NCBI GenBank assembly: GCA_033064195.1 | Contig: JARBJD010000262.1 | Span: 43,465 to 107,464, forward strand | Direction: 5' to 3' | DNA: 64,000 nucleotides | Source: Blattamonas nauphoetae | Lineage: Eukaryota > Preaxostyla > Oxymonadida | Shown here: positions 50,201 through 62,033 of the stretch, piece by piece | Layout: each line of letters opens with the position of its first letter | Position numbering within the stretch: position 1 is the stretch's first letter | Translations under genes and position numbers: made by a program | Notes under the pieces: generated by a model | Told to the model about the DNA's origin: nothing | Databases searched by the model: none | What the model saw: the letters and a program-made list of their open reading frames with translations, nothing else

Positions 50201-53039
50201 CTCACTTTCCTATCTTCTCAGCGGTGAATCTTCATTTCCGCTTGTCGAAGTCCACAGTGGGAGAGCCTCAGTTGAGGATGTTCTGGTTCTTCTCGCCGAC
50301 CAAACTTTTTCTGATGGTGTGAATCAAGACAATCTCACTTCATTCATTTCTGCGTTGTCTCTTTCCTCTCCTTCTTCTCTCTTCTCATCTCTCTCTTCCT
50401 TATCCTTCAGCTTCGATTGTATCAGTAACATCAGGAGTTCTGAACGTGGTGTCCCTCTCCTTCGTCCGCCCACATTTCCTCCATCTCGACAACGTCCCAG
50501 TCGTCCTCGCAAAGACAACCAACTCTGACCTCTTTCTCAGAGACTCGTCACTCTCTTATTGTCACCGAGCTGTCGGTGGGGGTTGTGGGGTTGAAGCTAC
50601 TGTCGGTCTGTTTCTCTCCCGGTTCATTCCTCGTCTCTTCTTTACTTGTCTCGTCCCAGGCCCTTCACACAGACTCGAAATTGCCGGATGCATCTTCCGA
50701 AACACATCCTCAGTGAGCGATGGCCAAGCCTTCAGAATCATCATCCATCCCAACTCCATCGTTGAGATCTACGACTCGCGATTCGACGAGTTTATTCTCT
50801 CCAAAGACAGAGGCTCAATGCTGACCATCGTGCCAGTCTTTGAGAAAGACGCGAGCGGCGTCAACGTGTCGGGCAAAGTTATTATGGCTCGGAACCTGAT
50901 CGCGCTGACACACGCTGACGGCACAAAAGTTGGAGGAGCACTCCTCATTGAGATGGACAGTGTTCACGGTATCTCCAGTTTTCTCCTCACTCGTACTTTC
51001 CCATCCCTTCTCACCTCGTTCTCTCCTCTCTCTTCTCACCTCGTTCTCCTCCCACAGATCTCCCAACGTGGGTCACAACCAACCTGACGATCTACAACCA
51101 TTCGATGGAGTCGATGACGTGGTATTGTCTCGTCGCAGCTGAACGAGATGCGGACCAGCCTTTCTCGAGCGACCCTGACCTCGCTCTCCACTCCATCACA
51201 TCACTCTTCCCTTATCTTCTAACCATTCCGAACAACTTCCATGTCAGCGAGAGTGGGGCTGATGGAATGAGGTGTGGGAACAACGACTCGCCTTGTCGGT
51301 CGTTAACTTACGTGCAGGGTGTGTCTCCCATTTTTTCTCCATTTTTTTGAATTATCGCATCAGAACACATTCTTGCCGCGCAAACTGAGCGACAGGTGAC
51401 AATCGCAGACACCACAACAATCGTGACTAGCATCCACAACACTCACTCTCCCCTCACAATCGACGGGCTCAACAGGAACCTTCTCGTGGCCACGTGGAAC
51501 GGGAAATCGTCTCACTCCGAAACCGACGAAACAGCAATCATCATCTGCACACGCCACATGCTCCTGAAGAATCTGCAGCTCGCCCTGATGCCGGGAAAGC
51601 GGTGCCCTGACGGCATCTTTTGCGCAGTCGGACGGAGCGAGCCGTGTCTTCTCAACATCTCCTCCGTCACTCTCACAATCCAGACCGACCGAACGTCTCT
51701 CACGTACTTCAGAGTGGACAACGCCACACTCGACCTGAACTCGTTCTCAATCCCCGCCAACTTCCATCCCGAGCCGTACGATCCAACGAATCCGACTCCG
51801 TTCTTGGACGTTGTTTCCAAATCGAAGATTGTCATCTCAAATTTCGATATCTCCACGCTAACCTTGTGCGCCCTCTCTTTCTCGTCATTTCTGAACGCGA
51901 GGGAGGCGGAAGATGTGACGTGGACAGCCACGTCGATTTCTTCGAGTGTGACAGACATCCCACTCTTCAAGATTGTCGACACATTCAACACGTTTCTCTC
52001 TCAAATCTCGTTCTTGTCACACACAAGCAGCCAACCACTCATCTCAATCACATCATCTGTCCAATCTGATCTATACATCGAAAACATTCGGATCGTGTCG
52101 TCCAGAAGCACAGCCTCTCACACCATCCAAATCGACTCCACTTCTTCGATTCTTGCTCTCAAACGACTTCAAGTCTCAGACTTCTCGATCACTCCCACCG
52201 GCCCCTCCTCTCCCCATCGCGGTGGTCTTCTTTTCATCTCAGCAGACGATACCTCGAGCCTCCAGATTTCCAACATGGACGTTCAGAACGTCGTGTTCAA
52301 CGCTGACGCATCACAACGAACACTCGGGACAGTTTATCTGAACCTCACATCGACAAATGACCTCCCCTTCCAACAGTCTCTTCTCGTCAACTTCCTCTTT
52401 CGGAATGTCTCTGCCACGCTCGGCACACAAATCGTGTTTGAAGCCTCAGACGTCAAATCCAAGCTGAAGCAAAATGTCGTCGATTCTTCATTTGATTGGG
52501 ACTCGAATGCCTTTGTCGGTTGTGACACCAAATCCGGCGAGTGCTTCTCTGTCCTCGACCAGCTGCGCACCAACCCCCTCTGGTATGTCCTTTCTGGGTT
52601 CACTGGCCTCGTCGCACTGGTTGTGTGTTTATGTATCTTATGTTTCCCGATTTCTTTCATCGGAACTTTCTGCTGCCGTCAACACTTGGGTGACTCGGAA
52701 GACACCCTCAAACGAAGACGCTGCCTCAAGTGTTGTCTTCCTGATGGCGGTTTGGGAGTGTCGGACGATTTTGCTTTTGTGGGCTTTCCTTCCATCAAGT
52801 ATGTTTACGAGACAGGGATCAGTATTGGGACAAAAGAAGATGATCAGTTTTGGGAAGACATCCGTTCCAAAGCCTCGAGTGCGGTTGATCGTGCAGACCA
52901 CAGCGAGGCAGATGAGAATGAAAAGAGAGTGGAGCCTGATGGAGCAAACAAATCTGTGTTGGGGAGAAGAATTGTTGATGAGAGTGATTCGGAAGATATC
53001 CTCATCATCGATACCGATTCCGAGGACTCTAACTTTTAA
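47240..53039 (+). CDS. Beta-helix membrane protein with acidic tail and no kinase, six exons
   Basis: Exons 47240-48830, 48901-50316, 50411-50605, 50660-50968, 51058-51318 and 51364-53039; all five introns (70, 94, 54, 89 and 45 bp) are GT-AG and phase 1, giving 1815 residues. The N-terminus MIFFGLISLFALVHQ is a signal peptide. The ectodomain has beta-helix repeats (FINCTSTENGGSIHFSNSEH, NCQFENSSSDGEGGAM) and three Cys-rich spacers: SPDGQDNELCGVGNPC, SPSGTDTATCGELYQSC and SESGADGMRCGNNDSPC, the last split by an intron just after it. One membrane segment near residue 1670 (YVLSGFTGLVALVVCLCILC) is followed by a Cys pair and a tail of about 120 residues rich in Asp/Glu (ESDSEDILIIDTDSEDSNF). 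It is a likely surface protein related to the receptor-pseudokinases but without their tail domain. Confidence 0.85.
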
Positions 53040-54060
53040 TCTTATCTTATTGTTGTAGAGTGTACATTCATCGTTTGCTTTTCTCACAAAATATGTGTGG
53101 ATCATCCAGAATAATCACTGCTCATTGTTTATCAGAGAGGTATTTGTGATACAGTGGTTCAAGAAAATTAAAGTGAAGTGATGCAAAGAGCAGAATGACG
53201 TGATAGCTTTTTGCTGGAATCCCTCATCACAAATCAAGGTGTTTGCTCAATTCTTGATGAGAGACTGGTGAGATGGGAGGTGAATGACATGCGTGAGGAA
53301 GCATCGGCGCTTCCGATTGGCAAAGAATCGGCTGTTTCGTTGACCAAATGAGAACTGGACCCCCTGTGTCGAGCAGAGAAATCAGATGTTTCGAGTCGTG
53401 AGAAACATGCCTCGAGAAGAGAAGCAAGACGGCTCAAAGAATGACAGAAATGAAGATTGAGTGAGGTCATAATCAAGAGAAGAGAAGCAATACGGAAAAT
53501 GAAGAATCCCGACAACGAGTCGAGAGTGCACGACGATCCCTGAAATCACGCCGAATGTGACATGAGAGTCCGAACTGGCGTACATCAATTGTTGTTGATG
53601 TCCGAGGAGGGCAGAAGAAGTGACGTGAGTGATGACGTGAGGGTGGCACGAGATGCAGAGAACGCGGTGAAAGAAGACAGAAGAATCGAGTGATTCGTCG
53701 AAGAAAGATAGGCTGCATAAGTGTTCGGAGAGGGAGTTGTTGTTTTGGTGTGTGGATGAAGTGGGACAACGATGACATCAATCAAACGATCGGATGTCGC
53801 TTCTCTTTTTCCGAACACTCGACAGCTGTGACGTGGTTCAGGAAACTCTCCTGCGTGACGTGACAGCACATCCGAGTGATGACATGGCGGGTGCTGTGAG
53901 AATGATGATGGCTGGGCGAGATGGTTCGTCTGTCCGATTGTCGTCCAGTTTCTGTGACGTGGTGATGCTTGTTATGTGAGAAAGAATGATCCATGTTGTG
54001 AGTGAAGGAGGAGATTGAAGCTGATGCATGTGTTTGTGTTGATTCGTGGTTTTTGTAGTC
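53040..54060. other. Intergenic; 3' flanks of two convergent beta-helix genes
   Basis: No gene is supported. The right half is homologous to 11.7-12.28 kb, the downstream flank of the other receptor-pseudokinase (shared CCGAACACTCGACAGCTGTG, GTTTCG...GAGAAACATGCCTC). Confidence 0.6.
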
Positions 54061-57000
54061 TCATGAATAGCTGGCCTTGTTGACAAGTGGGACTGGCTTC
54101 AGAGAGAGTGGCTGGGAGGGTTGGTGGAGTGAAGGAGGATTCAGCATCTTTTCCAGTTCGGCCAATGTCGGTCTGTTTTCAGCCTCCAAATCCAGACACT
54201 GCTCGATCATCTCAACAAGCGACTCGGACGTGATCCTGTCCATCGGAGGAAGCTGCCCCGTTCCCAGCTGGCGTTGCGCATTCACTGCATCCAGCTCTCG
54301 AAAAGGAACCATTCCCGTCTCGATCTCCCAAAACAGAAGACCCAGACTGAACACCGCTGCTTGCTGGTGATCCACTTTCACTTCCCCGTTCGCCACTTCT
54401 GGTGCCTTCCATCGGTCGAATTCCTCTTCCCGTTTCGTCTGGTTTCCTCTGTCGGAAGCTTGGGGCTGCGGGTGTTGGTTGACTTGCAGACAGACAACAC
54501 CCGCCGAGTCGAAAAAAACAACATGTGGGTTCAGACGCGTCAGCAGCTCAGCCGAAGGAGAGTGTTTGTGAACAGCGGTCAGAGCGGCCACCAGCTGAAC
54601 ACGCATCTGAGGACGGTTCAGCTGCTCGTCGGGTTGTGGGCCATGCAGTCGGTTGTACAGAGTGTCTTTCGTTTGCGCAATGTGCACCTCTTTTCCATCA
54701 GGTCCTCGAGCGATCACTGTGGTGTTTGTTTTCTTTTCGGCAAAGTCTTCCACTCGCTCTGATGGGAGGTCGGGAAGGCTGGAGTGTTTAGTATTGGGTG
54801 CATCCTCGGCTGTCTTGTTCGGTTCGGTCGGCGTGTCGAAGGAGAAGTGGTGGAGGCGATCTGTCATCTCCATCGAAGGATCGTCGTTCTTGACAATGTC
54901 ATCCATCGGCTGGTTGATTTCTCCCATTTCAGACAGCTTCGTCTTCTTCTGTTCTTTGTTCTTCTTTCGCTTCCGAAGCAGAACAAGAAGGATCAGGAAG
55001 AAGATGAGGAGGGCAGCGATTCCTGCAATCAGAGGGATCAGCCATTTCATCGCCGCCTTCGCTTGCGCTTTTCGTTCATCCGACGCACTCAGTTTCACTC
55101 TCAACGATGATGTTCGGTCTGTCCCCAAACCATACGCCAGTCGACCATGCCATTCGTGCTCTCTTTTCAAATTCGGGAAATCCACTGTCTCGTTCAGCTC
55201 AACTGTCACCGACGTTTCTGTCCAGTCCATCCCAATCGAACTCAGATCCAGTGATTGCACGGCACCTGTCTCAGCCATGTTCGCCTCCACCGAGAACACT
55301 TCTAGGTGCAGATCACACGGCATCAGCAGCGTTCCAACCAGCGTCAGCTTCATCATCTTCTTGGTTTTCGTGGATGTCGATTTCGCTGTGTCCAGAGTGG
55401 GGATGAACAGCGGAGCGGTGATCGGCTGCGAGTTCTTCGTCAGCGTGCAGTTCGACGAGTCCATCCACAGCGAAGGCAGGCCCGGACTTCCGTCTCCTCC
55501 ATTTGGACTGTTGATGCTCACCCTTCCCTCATTCATGCACACAATGTTCCGATGCGCCGACGGGAAGAACAGAGATTCGTCGTGTGTCTCTTCGAACGTG
55601 CTCGAGTGAATCTCAACACTCCCTCCATCCACACGAAACCCGCCTTCCGACAGATCTGTCAAACGACTTCCTTCCACTGTGCATGTGCATCCAGTCAGCT
55701 CAATCACTCCACCTGTCCAGTGGCAGAGGGCTTCCACTTTGCTCGCATTCGAAACATCGAAGTTGGGTTGTGGTGTCTGAACTCGCTCAACAACAACTGT
55801 TCGGAGAGTGAGCGAGGGAAGCGATGTTGCGTTGATGATGCTCGTTGCTGAGCAATCCGAGATTGTGACATGTTCGAGCGTGGCTTCTGTCAAAGACGAG
55901 AGCACAATCGGTATCGTCGAGAATGTGAGCGAAGAGAGTGAAATCGTGTGAAGTTTCAGTGTTCCCTTCGTCATCCAAACCAGCCTCGTTCCGATCGCTT
56001 TCGAGCTTTTGAAAGAGCAAGACGTCACATCCAGAGTCCCACTCGACAAATGAAGGATCGACGATTCCGAGTCCAATGTGCTCGAGCTCACATCCACACA
56101 AACATGCCGAAATGTCACTGGCTTCGGATAGTCTGCCATGTTCTGAACAATTCGGCTTCGCCCCTCCATCCACAACGTCCCCACATTCGAGTTCAGTCCT
56201 TCGATTGTCAATCCCTCAGTCTCAATCATCAACTCTCCACCCATCAGACACGATCCACGCACACTGAAAGATCTTTCACCACTTTCAGAAGCACTTCCAG
56301 CGATTGTTTCGCACGGCACAGACTCATTTCCACACAGACGATGATCAATCCCCGAAGACGAGCTCACAACCAGAGACGCTCCACGCGGATACAGAACGAA
56401 GATCAACGAGAACGGTTCGTGCTCATCCGAATCCACCATCACACCACTTCGGGGCGACGAGAGAGAGAAGGAGCCCTCCCACGACGAGTGCGTCTTCGTC
56501 GCAGTGTTCAGCCCTTTCAGCACAATCCAATTCACTGTCGAGCCACAAAAACAATCCTCGAATGTCGAGTCAGTCACTTTCATTTCAGTTGTTTCGGAGA
56601 TGTTCGCCTCAATCACACTTCCCAACCCTGTCGAGCGAGAAATCGACGTGAAATGGCATCCATCCACCACAACATCACTCCACAACTCGATCAGAGCATT
56701 GCCCGAAAGAGACGCAGAAGAGATATTCACGTTCGTCAGGGAGAGAGGAGCAGCGGAGTTGATCAGCTGGGACGAGAACACATTCGTTGGATCGGATGAC
56801 ACGAAGGAGACTGTTGTTAAGGTGAGAGAGCCTTCAGTGGTGATGAACAAACACGACGACGACAGTTCTGAGGGAAGAGAGACGACGAGTGTTGAGACTT
56901 CAACATTCACATTGACCGTCTGGACTTCGAAGTGTGAATCTTCTCCAACGACAAGTTGTGACGTCGCTGTTCTTCCAGAAAGGACGGTTGAGGATGAGAA

Positions 57001-60000
57001 GTCGATTGTTGTGTTGATCTCAACTCGCACCTGAACAACCACAGTCGACGATCCAGACGAGGGAAGCTTCGCGAGGGCAGAAGGAAGAGTGGGACACCAA
57101 ACTGACTGATATCCACACTTCGCAATGTCATACCCGCTCTCGTCAACTCCAACTGGGCCAATGTGCTCTGTCAGATAGAACAGAAGCGACGCTGACAATC
57201 CAATCTCTGCATGTTCGTCTTCTGTCCACAGCCATTCAGTTTCCACATCCTTTCCTTCAAACGATCCAGAGAAGCGAGAATCACCAACGCCAATCCACGA
57301 CGACAAGTTGAATCCAGTCAAGAACAAGAAATGCCGGTTTGAGTTGGAGGGTTTGCTCGGAGATGACGCGAAGTGCAGATTGGTGAGAGTGAACGAAGCC
57401 ACAGTGGAGGAGAGAGAGGTTGGGAACGAGATGAAGAAGCCATCCCCCTTTCCATTCGACACACTCACATCATCCATCCACACATCATCCACTTCAAGCT
57501 TCATGTCTCCATCCAGCGCGGAGTGAAGACAGCTTCCACTTCCTTCCGAACGGTGGATGTTCGAAAAAGAGCTCGACTTCAGGTTCAGTTCTCCATTCTG
57601 ATGATCGATGAGGGGAGAGTTTGAGAGTGTGAAAGAAGTGAATGAGCACGACGTGACAGTAACAACACCAGATTCAGAGATGGAAATGAGTGTTGATGGG
57701 AAAGGACTTGATGAAGGGCTGATCGCGAGATGAGCGAGGGAGAGTTCGTTCGAAGGAGCAGAGAATCGGCCAGTTGAGGTCACAGAGAGTTGTTTCAATG
57801 GAGACGACGATCCAGTGAGCGTCAGAGCAGGCAAGCTGGAGGTCAGAGTGAAGTCAAGAGTCGATGAGTCGGTCACAGTCAGAGTGTTCGATGGAGATGA
57901 TGACAGATGAGAAAATGACGTCGAGAGTGTTTTGCATGGCGTCGACGATTCTCCACATCCAATCTCTTCCGATCCCAAAGAACTGCTCGTGAAGATCGAT
58001 CCACTTGAATGATCAATCAGATAAACAAGAAGAGTCGACGATGCCAGTGACGATCCAGAAGGCGAATTGTCCACTCCCCAAACTTTCGAAGAGTCGCCTG
58101 GCTGCGTCAGTCCAGATGTTGTCGTTTCCCAGTTCGAGGGAACAATCAGTTTCGATAACTCACTTCCAGAAACATAAACCCAATCTCCCTTCTTTCCAAC
58201 TCCACACGAACACGAACTGAACGACGCGCTGACCACAAGCGACGAGGATGGCGTGTTTCGAGTACAAGTCACAGAAATCGCTCCTCCATTCAACGACGAA
58301 CTGCATGACACAAATGTTGTGTGAGTAATCCACAAGCTCCCTCCTGCAATCGACACACCAAGTGCTCCTCCATTCTCTGCGCTTGTCCATCCTTTAAAAC
58401 TAACGTCTTTGTCCTCTTCTCCGATTTTCAGACTGTGTCCAACAGAAAGAGTGATTGACACACTTCGAGTTCCTGAATTGCAGGATATTGGAGCATCTTC
58501 ACATTTCAGTGATGATGACACAATCGAAGTCGATCCACTTCCTGCAAGAAGGCAAGACGGTCGTGTGAATGTCAACATCGATCCACCAAGTTCCACAGAT
58601 CCTCCATTCAACGACACCAAATTCGTCAAGTCAGATGAGAGGAGTGAGGTTGAGTCTGTCACTGCCAGAACTGCATCAGATGTCACAGAGATCGGAGATG
58701 TCGACGAACACAGCGTGGAAAGCGAGCCCATCAAAGTGGTTCGTCCTCCAGTCAGACCCAGAAGAGCAGACGCTCGAGCTGTCGATGAGTGAGTGAGAGC
58801 GAACTCATTCACAACCAACGATCCACCCGAAACAGACAGCATCGGCATCGAAGGTGATGGTCGATTCACGGAAAGACTTGGCAGGAATTCAACATTTCCT
58901 CCATCCACTGAACAGACAGGGAGAACGAAGTCGGACGAGCTCACTCCGAATGTGCACGAGGAGACCACAACCTTTCCGACACTCACTGAAAGAGCAGATG
59001 ATGTCCGAGTTCCAACACTACCAGTCACAATGTTCAGCGTCGACAATGTCAGAACAGTGTCTGCATCTTTCACCTCAAATCCTCCACTCCCCTGAGAGTG
59101 TCAGCTGCCTCGAAATGACTCCATGCAGTTTCCACGTTGAACCGACTGATGTCAACAGAGATGTCTGTGCAAATGCCGAGTCGACCAAAACGACACCATT
59201 CTTCATTTTGTCCATTCCGTGCGACAGCGATGAGCACGGAAGCACATCCTCCCCACATCGGCCATCATCTTCTCCATCCGAGTGGACATGAAGATTTCCG
59301 GACTGGAATCCGAACCAGAGGAAGAGCAGAGAGTATCCATCTTTAGCCCCCTCCTTCCCCCCAAAATGCCTCTTTTTCAGCTTCAGTGAACAGCCTGTCA
59401 GTTGGTCGGGTTGGTTTCAGAACTGAAATGGTATTTTGGGCAATGAATGCTGGCAAGTCTGAACATTGAAGCAACACCAGATGGCCGTGGTCAATGAGAG
59501 TGCAGCTCTCAAAGTTTGTCGACCCTCCCATTTTCAATTCGCCTGTTCCACTGATCGTGACTTCGACGATTCCGGATGCTGAAGTTGCTGAGCAGGAGAC
59601 GAACGAAGTGTCGAGAATTGAAATGGTTTGTCCTGTCCCGATTGTTCCAGACAAGACTTTTGATGATGAGGACGAGCTGAATCCGGAAATAGCGCAGGAA
59701 GTGATCCACAACGATCCAGTGCCAGATACTGCGAAGAGGGACAACGAGAAAGGACTTGATGAAGGGCTGATCGCGAGATGAGCGAGGGAGAGTTCGTTCG
59801 AAGGAGCAGAGAATCGGCCAGTTGAGGTCACAGAGAGTTGTTTCAATGGAGACGACGATCCAGTGATCGTCAGGGCAGTGAATGTTGATGTCAGAGCGAA
59901 GTCAAGAGTCGATGAGTCGGTCACAGTCAGAGTGTTCGATGGAGCTGATGACAGATGAGAGAATGACGTCGAGAGTGTTTTGCATGGCGTCGACGATTCT

Positions 60001-61976
60001 CCACATCCAATCTCTTCCGATCCCAAAGAACTGCTCGTGAAGATCGATCCACTTGAATGATCAATCAGATAAACAAGAAGCGTCGACGATGCCAGTGACG
60101 ATCCAGAAGGCGAACTGTCCACTCCCCAAAGTTTCGAAGAGTCAGTTGGCTGCGTCAATCCAGATGTTGTCGTTTCCCAGTTCGAGGGAACAATCAGTTT
60201 CGATAACTCACTTCCAGAAACATAAACCCAATCTCCATTCTGTCCAACTCCACACGAACACGAGCTGAATGACGCTTTCATCACAAGAGATGATGATGGT
60301 GTGTTTGCATCAGATTCAACGGCAATCCCTCCTCCATTCTTCGATGATCCGCACGACACAAACGACGATCCAGACACCACCAGAGACGATGAGGAGCTCA
60401 GTGATCCACTCACAACTGCTCCAGACTCTGACGAGCTGAATCCAGTGAATGTGCATTTCGTCACAGACAATGATCCTCCATTCAGTGAGATCAATGACGA
60501 CGAGAACAATGACACAGTTGTTGTGAACGAGAGAGTGTTCAGAGAGAGCGTGCCTGAAGAAACAGAAAACCTTCCCTGAGCCTCAACGGTGATCGTCTGA
60601 GGCGATTCTGAGGCTGATTCGAAGCTCACAGTTTGAGATGTTTCGAAGGAGAATGATTCACTCAGAGTTGCTCCAGACTCGAAGGAGAGAACGAGAGAGG
60701 AAGATCCAGATGTCTTCACATGATTCAAAGCTTTCTGGATCGACACACATCCAACTCCAAAGTGTCCACAGTGCTTAATATCAACGGCATACGATCCTCC
60801 AACAATCGCCGTGTTCGAGATCGGAACAAGGTACACCAGCAGCGACGATTTCACAGTGCTGTTCGAGTCCTCACCCCACATGTCCTCTCCTTCCGATCCA
60901 CTCACCGCTGGGAAGGTGTTTGATGTCACAACTGTCTCAAAGTACTTCCCAGAAAGGAACAGGTTCGGTCCTTTCGTGGCTGTGTTCTTTGCGATGTCTG
61001 TTCCGAAAGAAGCGCCACTCAAATCCAGCGTCCAAGCTGTCTGACTCGTTGTTGAGTCCAATTCCACAAACAATCCGCCTCCAACCCCATCCGACGAGCA
61101 TTCCGAGAAGTGAGTGGATACGATCCTGAGTGATCCTGTGTCAATCAGCTTCACGTTCAGTGCGCCTCCATCTCCAACAGACGAACACGACGAGAACGAG
61201 TCTGAGCCTCCCTCTTCCCCAATCGACACGGATTGACCAGTCGTGATGGTCGAGCAAATGCAAGACCCACTTCCATCAGACGAGATCGATGAGAACGAGC
61301 TGTTCGTCAGCGTCAGAGAGCGGGTGAGAGAGGAGAAGAGGAAAAGGACGGTTGTGTCGGTGAACGAAAGCGACGAGCAGTCAACTCCAGTCAAACTCAG
61401 AGTTCCAGCTGACACTGAGAACACAGCTTTCGACAGCTTCACGTTCGTCTCCACTGTCGAAATCGAACTGTCACTCACCAAAACTGTCCCTTCCGCACTC
61501 AGCGTGATCAGGTGCGACGAAGCGGATGGAACGAACTGGATTTTCGATGCTGTCAGCTGTCCTGTCGTGATGGTGAAGAGTGTCTCAGACGATCCTCCAT
61601 CAATCATCGTCGTCTTCGTCTTCCCACTTCCCTCCACAACCAACGTCTGGTTCTTCATCGCCAATTTCGTTTCGCGATATTCGCCCTCGTCCATCGCAAT
61701 CTTCCCAACATACCACGGCCCCAGTCTGTTCCCAATCACGTCTGTCATCGTCTTGCACTGACTCTCAGGCACCCAGCAGAACAGCTTGTCCTCCCCCGTC
61801 GCATTCGACACATGAATCACCGGATTTGTCACGATCCAATCCGAGATCTTCTTCATTGCGACGCTGAGAGATGGCTGACCAGAGGCTGTCCAACAGTTCT
61901 CAAAGATGTCTTTGCTTGTATACAGACATTGTCCGTTGAGAGTGAGATCGCTGCCTCCTGTGATCCGTTCAGTCAT
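54061..61976 (-). CDS. Second beta-helix receptor with pseudokinase, with two frameshifts in the assembly
   Basis: Two long frames, 61976-59343 (877 codons) and 59073-54061 (1670 codons), belong to one protein. Between them a third frame supplies the missing piece (FQSGNLHVHSDGEDDGRCGE, then VLPCSSLSHGMDKMKNG), matching the spacer of the paralogue. The shifts fall beside G runs at about 59345 and 59088. The ectodomain is Ser-rich beta-helix with DGxDxxxCGxxxxPCxxL spacers. A membrane segment (WLIPLIAGIAALLIFFLILL) lies at 55045-54975, followed by RKRKKN. The tail from about 54665 is kinase-like: LLTRLNPHVVFFDSAGVVCL in place of the catalytic loop, RWKAPE, VFSLGLLFWEIETGMVPF and RPTLAELEKML. 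Catalytic Asp and DFG are missing. Compared with 12286-21057 it is a full paralogue. Confidence 0.8.
57700..58230. repeat. Intragenic direct repeat, copy 1 (about 520 bp)
   Basis: Nearly identical to 59746-60268 in the same gene and frame; both encode GSELSKLIVPSNWETTTSGL through GRFSAPSNELSLAHLAISPS. The rest of the gene is much more diverged between repeats, so this pair is recent or homogenised. Confidence 0.85.
59746..60268. repeat. Intragenic direct repeat, copy 2 (about 520 bp)
   Basis: Partner of 57700-58230, differing at scattered positions only. Confidence 0.85.
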
Positions 61977-62033
61977 TTCCTTGTTTCCTTCGAAAAAAGC
62001 AGTCTTCGAATTTGAAAGAGCCTTGTGTTTGAT

